12,195 nt of DNA, taken from an uncultured Propionibacteriaceae bacterium (GTDB lineage Bacteria; Actinomycetota; Actinomycetes; Propionibacteriales; Propionibacteriaceae). Below, piece after piece: positions 1 through 6,459 of the stretch. The first letter of the stretch is position 1. Each line of letters starts with the position of its first letter. A model generated the notes under the pieces. The model was not told where the DNA came from. It saw only the letters and a list, made by a program, of their open reading frames with translations, and did no database searches. The stretch lies in NCBI GenBank assembly GCA_936941515.1, contig CAKZJI010000467.1:1-12195 (forward strand). Direction: 5' to 3'. The position numbers were made by a program, and so were the translations under genes.

Positions 1-552
1 GATGGCGGGCATCTCGCTGGGGCCGATGATGGTTGCGCCCGCCCCGTCGGAGAACAGGAATGCCGTGGAGCGGTCTTTGAAGTTGACCATGCGGCTCAGC
101 GTTTCCACACCGCTCACCAACACATGTGTGGCTGAGCCGGAGCGGATCAGGGAGTCAGCCATGGCTATTCCATAGCAGTAGCCGGCGCAGGCTGCTGAGA
201 TATCGAAGGCCGCGGGACCTGCGCTCAGGCCGAGCTCATGACTCACGTAGACAGCCAGCGACGGTGACTGCTGGAAATGTGAGACCGTCGAGCAGATGAC
301 GGCGTCGATCTGAGACGGGCTGATCGCAGCCCGATCCATGGCCTTGCGGGCTGCGGCAACCGCCATCGACAGGGGGGTCTCATCCTCTGTGGCCCAGCGG
401 CGCTCCATGATGCCGGTGCGCTGCTCAATCCATTCGGGAGTGGAGTCGATGATCGTGCACATCTCGTCGTTGTCGACTACGCGGGAACCCCGGTAGCCGC
501 CGACGCCGAGGATGCGTGCATGGCGGTTCCCGGTGCGGGTGGTCAAAGTCAT
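1..552 (-). CDS. fabH: 3-oxoacyl-ACP synthase III (FabH), N-terminal part, cut by window edge
   Basis: FabH condenses an acyl-CoA primer with malonyl-ACP and starts type II fatty-acid synthesis in the cytoplasm. The 184 codons present carry the N-terminal thiolase-fold half. The nucleophilic cysteine lies in [12 protein letters not shown] (Cys122 counted from this ATG; Cys112 in E. coli FabH). WIEQRTGI near residues 41-48 and [13 protein letters not shown] near 165-177 are also typical of the family. The His and Asn of the Cys-His-Asn triad are beyond the left edge. The ATG lies 5 bases after the fabD stop, so the two are probably co-transcribed and translationally coupled; the ribosome site is weak (GAAAGTGA inside the fabD end). 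Primer preference (straight or branched) cannot be read from this part. By analogy with Streptomyces, acpP and fabF may follow outside the window. Confidence 0.95.
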   Translation of the reverse strand, partial: MTLTTRTGNRHARILGVGGYRGSRVVDNDEMCTIIDSTPEWIEQRTGIMERRWATEDETPLSMAVAAARKAMDRAAISPSQIDAVICSTVSHFQQSPSLAVYVSHELGLSAGPAAFDISAACAGYCYGIAMADSLIRSGSATHVLVSGVETLSRMVNFKDRSTAFLFSDGAGATIIGPSEMPAI

Positions 553-557
553 GGCGT

Positions 558-1502
558 TCACTTTCGGGCGGTGAGGGAGGTTGTGTGGGCGTTGCAGAAG
601 GCACGCGCCTCGTCCAGTTGTCCAGGATCATTGAGCTTGAACAGCTCAACGCCCCTGAGGTTGCGTTTTGCGATCCCCGTCAGCGTCCCAGCGGGCGGCA
701 GCTCAAGCAGACCAGTGACTCCGAGTTCTTCCATGGTCTCCATGCACAGATCCCAGCGCACAGGGTTTGCCACCTGCCCTACGAGACGGTCAAGGTACTC
801 GGCGCCGGAGACGACGACGGCGCCGTCAGAGTTGCTGAGCAGACGTGTGCCGGGGGTGTACGTGGGGGCTGCGGCAGCCAGTGCTCTCAGACGATCCACG
901 GCAGGGGCCATGTGATGGGTGTGAAAGGCACCGGCGACGCTGAGCGGTATCAGGCGTGCGCGGCGAGGGGCGCTGTCGGCGAGCGTCGCCAGCTGATCTG
1001 TGGTGCCGGCCGCCACGATCTGCCCCACCCCATTGTTGTTCGCGGCGGTCAGGCCTGCTGCCTCCACAGCGGAAAGCACCTCGTCGCGGTCTCCGCCGAT
1101 GATTGCGGTCATGGAAGTGGGGGCCACAGCAGAGGCGGCAGCCATGGAGCGCCCGCGCTCCCGTACCAGCACCATCGCGGTCTCGGGGGAGAGGACCCCT
1201 GCGATGGCGGCCGCGGCGATCTCCCCGACTGAATGCCCGGCGAGTACGTCGACGGTCTTCATCAGGTTCTCCGCTGGGAGCAGTTGAAGCGCAGCTGCCA
1301 GGGCTGAGGCCATCAGGAGGGGCTGTGCGATGGCGGTGTCCCGGATCATGTCAGCGTCCGAGACGGTTCCGTGGGTCACCAGGTCGATGTCGGCGACGGC
1401 ACTCAGCCACTCTAGGTGAGCCTTGAACGTCGCGTCCTCCAGCCAGGGGGTAAGGAAGCCGGGGGTCTGGGCGCCCTGTCCGGGCGCGACGAATGCTAGC
1501 AC
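558..1502 (-). CDS. fabD: Malonyl-CoA:ACP malonyltransferase (FabD)
   Basis: FabD moves the malonyl group from CoA to acyl carrier protein, giving the extender unit for FabH and FabF. From the GTG at 1502 the protein has 314 residues, close to the 309 of E. coli FabD. It begins [17 protein letters not shown], the usual N-terminus with the oxyanion-hole GQGAQ. The nucleophile elbow GHSVG puts the serine at about residue 91, ERGRSM holds the carboxylate-binding arginine near 117, and the catalytic histidine is in GAFHTHHM near 192. An in-frame TTG at 1565 would add 21 residues (starting METFSSHF) that do not resemble the family, and its AAGAGG is too close to the codon, so I chose the GTG. No strong ribosome site precedes the GTG. 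The gene is second in a minus-strand run after the PucR-type regulator and 5 bases before fabH. Confidence 0.95.
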   Translation of the reverse strand: MLAFVAPGQGAQTPGFLTPWLEDATFKAHLEWLSAVADIDLVTHGTVSDADMIRDTAIAQPLLMASALAAALQLLPAENLMKTVDVLAGHSVGEIAAAAIAGVLSPETAMVLVRERGRSMAAASAVAPTSMTAIIGGDRDEVLSAVEAAGLTAANNNGVGQIVAAGTTDQLATLADSAPRRARLIPLSVAGAFHTHHMAPAVDRLRALAAAAPTYTPGTRLLSNSDGAVVVSGAEYLDRLVGQVANPVRWDLCMETMEELGVTGLLELPPAGTLTGIAKRNLRGVELFKLNDPGQLDEARAFCNAHTTSLTARK

Positions 1503-1559
1503 GTCTACAACTTTGCCCCAGGAAATCTCAGAATGCGGCTTGAAATGTGACGAAAATGT

Positions 1560-1588
1560 CTCCAAGCCTCTTGTGAGAATCCTACAAG
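1560..1588 (-). promoter_or_regulatory. Candidate operator/promoter of fabD-fabH
   Basis: On the minus strand 1588-1570 reads CTTGTAGGATTCTCACAAG, an imperfect dyad of the form CTTGT-nn-GAnTC-nn-ACAAG centred on 1579, about 70 bases before the fabD GTG. A possible promoter overlaps it: GAGACA (1606-1601), 16 bases, then TAGGAT (1584-1579). A weaker alternative -10, CATTTT (1558-1553), lies just downstream. The dyad plus the next nine bases (GGCTTGGAG, 1568-1560) closely resemble 3086-3115 upstream of aceE. By inference this is a binding site for the PucR-type regulator encoded just upstream; no binding data are visible here. Confidence 0.45.
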
Positions 1589-1695
1589 CTGGTTGATTGA
1601 TGTCTCATGCATGTTGGCCGCTCTTGGACGCCGGAAGTCCAGTGCATCGGTGTCCAGGGCGGCCGGCTGGTATGCCCAGGGTCGGTACCTGAGGG

Positions 1696-2886
1696 TCACT
1701 GTTGAAGACGCCCCAGGGTGATGGCGAGTCTCAACACGTATGCTTCCCGGGCATTGGTCGGGTTGTAGCCGGTGATCTCGTGGATTCTGCGTAGGCGATA
1801 GCGGACGGTGTTGGGATGGATGAACATGGCGCGGGCTGTGGCCTCCATGGAGGAACCGGCGTCCAGGAACCCGACGCAGGTCTCCAACAGCTCCTTGGAG
1901 CCCCTCAAGAGTCCGAAGAGGTCGTGGGCGAGTGTCCTGCGTGCATGGCCATCTCCTGCGAGGGCGCGTTCTGGCAGGAGATCTGAGGACAGCAGAGTCC
2001 TGGGACCCTCAGGCCAGGCTCGGGCCGCCCTGTACCCTGAGGCGGCAGCCCGGGCTGAGGCAGGCGCTCCTCGCAGTCCCTCAACCAGTGGGCCTACGAC
2101 CACCGGCCCGTCGGCGAAGTGCTTCTCGAGTTTGGTGACCAGGGAGCAGGAAACGGGTGGGTCGGTCAGTGGCGCACCTGCGAGGATGCACACCAGCCGC
2201 TCACCCTGGGGGGCTGCTAAGACCTCAAGGCCGAGACGTGCAGCAGCCCGGCGCAGGTCCTCAAGGTGGAGGTCGCGGGGGGCGCCCGCAGTGACGACGA
2301 CGGTCGGGGCCTCAGTGTTCCAGCCCAGTGTGGACGCGCGGGAACTGACGGACTCGTCTGTTTCCGCGCGTACAACGGCATCCACAATGGTGGCCTCTAT
2401 GCGCGAGTCCCAGGCGCCTCGTGACTCGGCAGCCCTGGCGTAGATCGCGGCCGCGGCGAATGCGATCTCACGTGAGTAGTGAACGATGCCCAGCAGCAGT
2501 GGTTGCCGGTCGGCGCGGGGCAGCAGCAGGTGGATCTGCTCCTCGACCACATCCGTTGTGGTACGGACCAGGTCGACTGTCTGCTGCAATGAGATTCGTC
2601 CCGCCAAGGCCCTCGGCGCGGCGTCGAAGACCGACTCGGGACTGTGCTCTCTGCCACCAACCCAGTTGACGAAGCCGTCGATCCCCCCGCGTGCAAGCAT
2701 GCTGATCCAGGACCGATACTCGGCGTCAAGGCTCGCGAACCAGGCGTGTCGGGTCTCCAATGCGGTCAAGGTTGCGGTGTTCATGGCGGCGGTTGCGGCA
2801 CGGAGCCGTTTCAGGATTCCCGCCCGGGTGCGGGTCGAGGACACAGTCGCCAGGAGTGTCCCAGCGTGGGGAGGTTGAGCGGTCAT
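1696..2886 (-). CDS. fasR: PucR-family transcriptional regulator of fatty-acid synthesis (FasR/MabR-like)
   Basis: This is a predicted DNA-binding regulator of 396 residues. The last ~64 residues form the PucR-type C-terminal helix-turn-helix: MEATARAMFIHPNTVRYRLR, then RIHEITGYNPTNAREAYVLR, with the recognition segment HPNTVRYRLRRI near 357-368. The middle part (about 170-290) matches the position of the GGDEF-like domain of CdaR/PucR proteins, and the N-terminal ~150 residues contain the SWISMLARGGIDGFVNWVGG segment typical of the FasR group. PucR proteins of this group control type II fatty-acid genes: FasR in Streptomyces, and MabR in mycobacteria, also beside fabD. I chose ATG 2886 because the 41 residues of the longer frame (to 3009) are low-complexity and unlike the family; AGGTAGG lies somewhat far upstream. 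It is divergent from aceE. The fasR symbol rests on domain type plus position, so it is tentative. Confidence 0.85.
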   Translation of the reverse strand: MTAQPPHAGTLLATVSSTRTRAGILKRLRAATAAMNTATLTALETRHAWFASLDAEYRSWISMLARGGIDGFVNWVGGREHSPESVFDAAPRALAGRISLQQTVDLVRTTTDVVEEQIHLLLPRADRQPLLLGIVHYSREIAFAAAAIYARAAESRGAWDSRIEATIVDAVVRAETDESVSSRASTLGWNTEAPTVVVTAGAPRDLHLEDLRRAAARLGLEVLAAPQGERLVCILAGAPLTDPPVSCSLVTKLEKHFADGPVVVGPLVEGLRGAPASARAAASGYRAARAWPEGPRTLLSSDLLPERALAGDGHARRTLAHDLFGLLRGSKELLETCVGFLDAGSSMEATARAMFIHPNTVRYRLRRIHEITGYNPTNAREAYVLRLAITLGRLQQ

Positions 2887-3085
2887 CGTGGCTGACAGCC
2901 TACCTGGGAAGTGCGAGATGGGGGCATCCCGTCGGGGCGCTGAGTCATCTGGCCTGTGAAGTGGCTTCCTGGCAGGCAATGCCGAGACCGCGCGCGACGG
3001 TGGCCTCAAACGGGTGGGGAGGAGGCTGGGGCCATGCGATCGCCACCTGACGGCAATTCGTCATGGCAGGTCAGGGACAAAGTGT

Positions 3086-3115
3086 CTTGTATGACTGTCT
3101 CATCGGGGATTTGAG
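3086..3115 (+). promoter_or_regulatory. Candidate regulatory element upstream of aceE, related to the fabD element
   Basis: The 274-base gap between the divergent regulator and aceE holds CTTGTATGACTGTCTCA (3086-3102). It agrees with the first 17 bases of the fabD element (minus strand from 1588) at 13 positions. After a one-base offset both go on with GG-n-TT-n-GAG (here GGATTTGAG, 3107-3115). A possible -10, TATGTT (3119-3124), follows with no convincing -35, which would place the element around -45 to -29, a typical activator position. The right half of the dyad (ACAAG) is not kept here. Inferred to be a shared site for the PucR-type regulator. The rest of the gap shows no gene that I can recognise. 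Confidence 0.35.
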
Positions 3116-3160
3116 GGGTATGTTTGCTCTAATTGCGCACACCGCTACGAGAGGACTCAC

Positions 3161-5923
3161 GTGAGTATCCAGGACGAGGCAGGCCCCATCCTGAACGGCC
3201 TTCCCACAAACCTTCCAGACACGGATCCCGGGGAAACCGCAGAGTGGCTGGAGTCGCTTGATGGAGTGATCGACCATGGAGGACGTAACCGTGCCCGTTA
3301 CGTCATGCTGAAGTTGCTGGAGCGGGCTCGCGAACGTCACGTGGGCGTCCCGTCCCTGACCAGCACCGACTACGTGAACACCATCCCGGCAGACCAGGAG
3401 CCGGAATACCCGGGGGATGAGGACCTTGAACGTCAGATCCGTCGCCTCCTCCGGTGGAACGCGGCCGTGACAGTGCACCGTGCGCAACGCCCAGGCCTCG
3501 GCGTCGGTGGTCACATCTCCACCTATGCATCCGCTGCGACCCTGTATGAGGTGGGCATGAACCACTTCTTCCGGGGCAAAGACCATCCCGGTGGTGGTGA
3601 TCAGGTGTTCTTCCAAGGGCATGCGTCACCGGGCATGTACGCTCGCGCTTTCCTTGAGGGAAGGCTTGAGGAAGCTGATCTCGACGGTTTCCGGCAGGAA
3701 CACAGCCACGTGGTCGACGGTCGGATCCGGGCCCTGCCCAGCTATCCGCATCCGCACCAGATGCCCAACTTCTGGGAGTTCCCGACGGTGTCCATGGGCA
3801 TCGGGCCGATGAACGCCATCTACCAGGCGCAGTTCAACAAGTACCTGCACAACCGCGGCATCAAGGACACCTCGCAACATCTTGTGTGGGCTTTCCTTGG
3901 CGATGGTGAGATGGATGAGCCTGAATCCCGTGGCCTACTGCAACTCGCAGCCAATGAGGAACTGGACAACCTGACCTTTGTCATCAACTGCAACCTGCAG
4001 CGGCTCGATGGCCCCGTCCGCGGCAACGGCAAGATCGTCCAAGAGTTGGAGGCTTTCTTCCGCGGGGCTGGATGGAATGTCATCAAGGTGATCTGGGGTC
4101 GCGGCTGGGATCCGCTGCTTGCCGCCGATCATGATGGGGCACTGGTCAACCTCATGAACGCCACTGTCGACGGCGACTATCAGACGTTCAAGGCCAACGA
4201 CGGCGCTTACGTCAGAGAGCACTTCTTTGGACGTGATGAGCGCACAGCCGCCATGGTCAAGGACTGGACTGACGACCAGATCTGGGCTTTGAGCCGCGGC
4301 GGCCATGATTTCCACAAGGTCTACGCCGCATACAAGGCAGCTGTTGAATTCACCGGCGCGCCAACTGTGATCCTGGCGCACACCATCAAGGGCTATTTCC
4401 TCGGGCAGCATTTTGCTGGACGAAATGCCACGCATCAGATGAAGAAGATGGCACTGGATGACCTGAAGACCTTCCGGGATCGTGTGCACCTGCCAGTGCC
4501 CGACTCCGTCCTCGAAGCTGACCCATACCGTCCCCCCTACGTGCGGCCAGCCGATGATGACCCGCGGATGCAGTATCTGCACGAGCGTCGCCGGGCGCTG
4601 GGTGGTTATGTTCCAGAGCGGCGGGGCGACCGAAAGTTTATCTCTCTGCCGGGAGACAAGGCCTACCAGTCGATCCGCAAGGGATCGGGCAAGCAGGAGG
4701 TGGCCACCACCATGGCCTTCGTCCGGCTGCTCAAAGATCTGATGCGTGACAAGGAGTTCGCTCCCAGAGTTGTGCCGATCATCCCCGATGAGGCACGGAC
4801 CTTCGGCATTGATGCCTTCTTCCCGACGATCAAGATCTACAGCCCCCATGGCCAGAAGTACACACCGGTGGACGCGGACCTGTTTCTCAGCTACCGCGAG
4901 GCCACCAACGGCCAGGTGATGCACACCGGCATCAACGAGGCCGGATCCGTGGCGGCCTTCACGGCCGCCGGCACATCGTACGCGACCCACGGTGAGCCCA
5001 TGGTCCCGATCTACGTCTTCTACTCGATGTTCGGGTTCCAGCGCACTGGTGACGCCCTGTGGGCAGCTGGGGATCAGCTGTCCCGTGGCTTCGTGATCGG
5101 TGCGACGGCGGGACGGACCACCCTGACGGGTGAGGGTACGCAGCACATGGATGGCCATTCGCCGATCCTGGCTTCCACCAACACGGCCTTCGTCGCCTAC
5201 GATCCAGCGTACGGCTACGAGATAGCGCACATCGTCCGGGACGGCCTGCGGCGCATGTACGGCGAACAGCCCGAGAACATCATGTACTACCTGACGGTCT
5301 ACAACGAGCCCTATCCGCAGCCGGCAGAGCCTGAGGGCGTTGAGGTGGAGGGCATCCTGAAGGGCATGTACCTCCTGAATCCCGGCTCATTTGAGGGCGT
5401 CGGCGAGGATGCCCGTCGCGCTCAGATCCTGGCTTCCGGGGTTGCCGTGCCATGGGCGCTTGAGGCGCAGCAACTGCTCAAGAACGACTACGGCGTGGTC
5501 GCTGATGTCTGGTCCGTCTCCTCTTGTGCTGAACTCCGCTGGGAGGGCTTGGCCCACGACAAGGCGAAGTTCAACGATCCCTTCGGGCAGCATGCCCCGA
5601 CCTGGGTGGAGACCAAACTGGCTCCAACCCAGGGCCCCATCGTCGCTGTCAGTGACTACATGAATGCTGTGCCGGATCTCATCCGCCCCTGGGTTCCGCG
5701 CTCCTACACGACGTTGGGTGCCGACGGCTTTGGCTTCTCGGATACTCGGGCAGCTGCACGGCGCTACTTCCACATTGATGGCCCATCCATTGCTGTGGCA
5801 GTGCTGCAGCAACTGGCAGCCCAAGGTGAGGTGCCGCATGAGTGGGCCATTCAGGCGGCCGAGAGGTACAGGCTCGACGACATCAACGCCGGAACCTCCG
5901 GCAAGGCGGGTGATGACGAGTGA
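3161..5923 (+). CDS. aceE: Pyruvate dehydrogenase E1 component, homodimeric type (AceE)
   Basis: AceE decarboxylates pyruvate with thiamine diphosphate and passes the acetyl group to the lipoyl E2, yielding acetyl-CoA. At 920 residues it is slightly longer than E. coli AceE (887). Family landmarks in order: GGHIS (116-120), [20 protein letters not shown] (150-169), the ThDP/Mg motif GDGE (247-250) with its downstream asparagines in NCNLQ (276-280), HTIKGYFLG (407-415), [11 protein letters not shown] (420-430, holding the equivalent of E. coli His407), and GINEAG near 590-595, whose glutamate (about 593) would activate the cofactor. All key residues appear present. The GTG start has a strong GAGAGGA at 3149-3155, 5 bases upstream. 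No aceF or lpd neighbours are present; in actinobacteria E2 and E3 are commonly encoded elsewhere and may be shared with the oxoglutarate dehydrogenase complex. Divergent transcription from the regulator and the element at 3086-3115 suggest control together with fatty-acid synthesis. Confidence 0.97.
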   Translation: MSIQDEAGPILNGLPTNLPDTDPGETAEWLESLDGVIDHGGRNRARYVMLKLLERARERHVGVPSLTSTDYVNTIPADQEPEYPGDEDLERQIRRLLRWNAAVTVHRAQRPGLGVGGHISTYASAATLYEVGMNHFFRGKDHPGGGDQVFFQGHASPGMYARAFLEGRLEEADLDGFRQEHSHVVDGRIRALPSYPHPHQMPNFWEFPTVSMGIGPMNAIYQAQFNKYLHNRGIKDTSQHLVWAFLGDGEMDEPESRGLLQLAANEELDNLTFVINCNLQRLDGPVRGNGKIVQELEAFFRGAGWNVIKVIWGRGWDPLLAADHDGALVNLMNATVDGDYQTFKANDGAYVREHFFGRDERTAAMVKDWTDDQIWALSRGGHDFHKVYAAYKAAVEFTGAPTVILAHTIKGYFLGQHFAGRNATHQMKKMALDDLKTFRDRVHLPVPDSVLEADPYRPPYVRPADDDPRMQYLHERRRALGGYVPERRGDRKFISLPGDKAYQSIRKGSGKQEVATTMAFVRLLKDLMRDKEFAPRVVPIIPDEARTFGIDAFFPTIKIYSPHGQKYTPVDADLFLSYREATNGQVMHTGINEAGSVAAFTAAGTSYATHGEPMVPIYVFYSMFGFQRTGDALWAAGDQLSRGFVIGATAGRTTLTGEGTQHMDGHSPILASTNTAFVAYDPAYGYEIAHIVRDGLRRMYGEQPENIMYYLTVYNEPYPQPAEPEGVEVEGILKGMYLLNPGSFEGVGEDARRAQILASGVAVPWALEAQQLLKNDYGVVADVWSVSSCAELRWEGLAHDKAKFNDPFGQHAPTWVETKLAPTQGPIVAVSDYMNAVPDLIRPWVPRSYTTLGADGFGFSDTRAAARRYFHIDGPSIAVAVLQQLAAQGEVPHEWAIQAAERYRLDDINAGTSGKAGDDE

Positions 5924-5950
5924 TCAGGCGCTGGTTGGCGAACTGAATTT

Positions 5951-5981
5951 GATGCCCCGGGTGCATTGCACCCGGGGCATC
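5951..5981 (+). terminator. Perfect 15-bp inverted repeat after aceE, likely terminator
   Basis: GATGCCCCGGGTGCA, a central T, then its exact reverse complement. In RNA the innermost bases would open into a small loop, leaving a very stable GC-rich stem that starts 27 bases after the aceE stop. There is no T-run after it, a pattern often seen for actinobacterial terminators. It separates aceE from the DUF3052 gene on the same strand. Confidence 0.7.
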
Positions 5982-6026
5982 TGGCAGGCTAGGCATCGTG
6001 GAACTTGATGTTCAAGGGGAAGTCTC

Positions 6027-6434
6027 ATGAATTCCGCGCGCGGTGCCGCGCTTCTAGGGTTGGAGACCGGAATGGTCGTCCAGGAACTTGGATGGGATGA
6101 GGACACCGACCAGGAGCTGCGTGAAGAGATCATGGATGTGATCGATGCTGACATGGTGGAGGACGCCATCGAAGCTGTTGACGCCGTGATCCTGTGGTGG
6201 CGTGAGGACGATGGTGACGTCGTCGATGGACTGGTGGACGCGATGACCGATCTGACCAGCACGGGGTTCATCTGGTTGTTCACTCCGAAAGTTGGCCGGG
6301 CCGGATACGTCTCTCCCAGCGACCTTGCTGAGGGGGCAACCACTGCGGGTCTGTCACTGACCAGCTCTGCGAATGTGTGCGCCGACTGGCAGGGACACAA
6401 ACTGGTACGTCCGAAGGGCGCCAGCAGACGCTGA
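6027..6434 (+). CDS. DUF3052 family protein, function unknown
   Basis: A 135-residue, strongly acidic protein recognised as the actinobacterial DUF3052 family: GMVVQELGWDEDTDQELREE at about 15-34, DADMVEDAIEAVDAVILWWR at about 40-59, then REDDGDVVDGLVDAMTDL, GFIWLFTPKVGRAGYVSPSD and a C-terminal GLSLTSSANVCADWQGHKLV. No signal peptide, membrane segment or catalytic motif is evident, so it is probably a small soluble cytoplasmic protein. The ATG has AAGGGGA 6 bases upstream. DUF3052 genes are recurrently found near aceE in actinobacteria, which suggests but does not show a link to pyruvate metabolism. Its stop is 25 bases before the phosphofructokinase GTG, so the two are probably one transcript. 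The molecular role is unknown to me. Confidence 0.85.
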   Translation: MNSARGAALLGLETGMVVQELGWDEDTDQELREEIMDVIDADMVEDAIEAVDAVILWWREDDGDVVDGLVDAMTDLTSTGFIWLFTPKVGRAGYVSPSDLAEGATTAGLSLTSSANVCADWQGHKLVRPKGASRR

Positions 6435-6459
6435 AAACCCAGAATACGGAGGATCTGTC

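Noticed and set aside
516..1232. Plus-strand open frame of 238 codons opposite fabD/fabH
   Set aside because: It is antisense to two conserved genes, and its Gly/His/Cys-rich translation resembles no family.
2887..3009. Longer N-terminus for the PucR-type regulator from 3009
   Set aside because: The extra residues are Arg/Pro-rich and unlike the family; ATG 2886 gives the expected length of about 400.
3935..5230. Long open frame on the minus strand across aceE (about 431 codons)
   Set aside because: It lies wholly within the confidently identified aceE, has no recognisable domain and reads as a shadow of high-GC coding sequence.
6373..6459. Longer N-terminus for the phosphofructokinase starting at ATG 6373
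   Set aside because: It would overlap the DUF3052 gene and add residues with no PFK similarity; GGAGGA lies 6 bases before GTG 6460.
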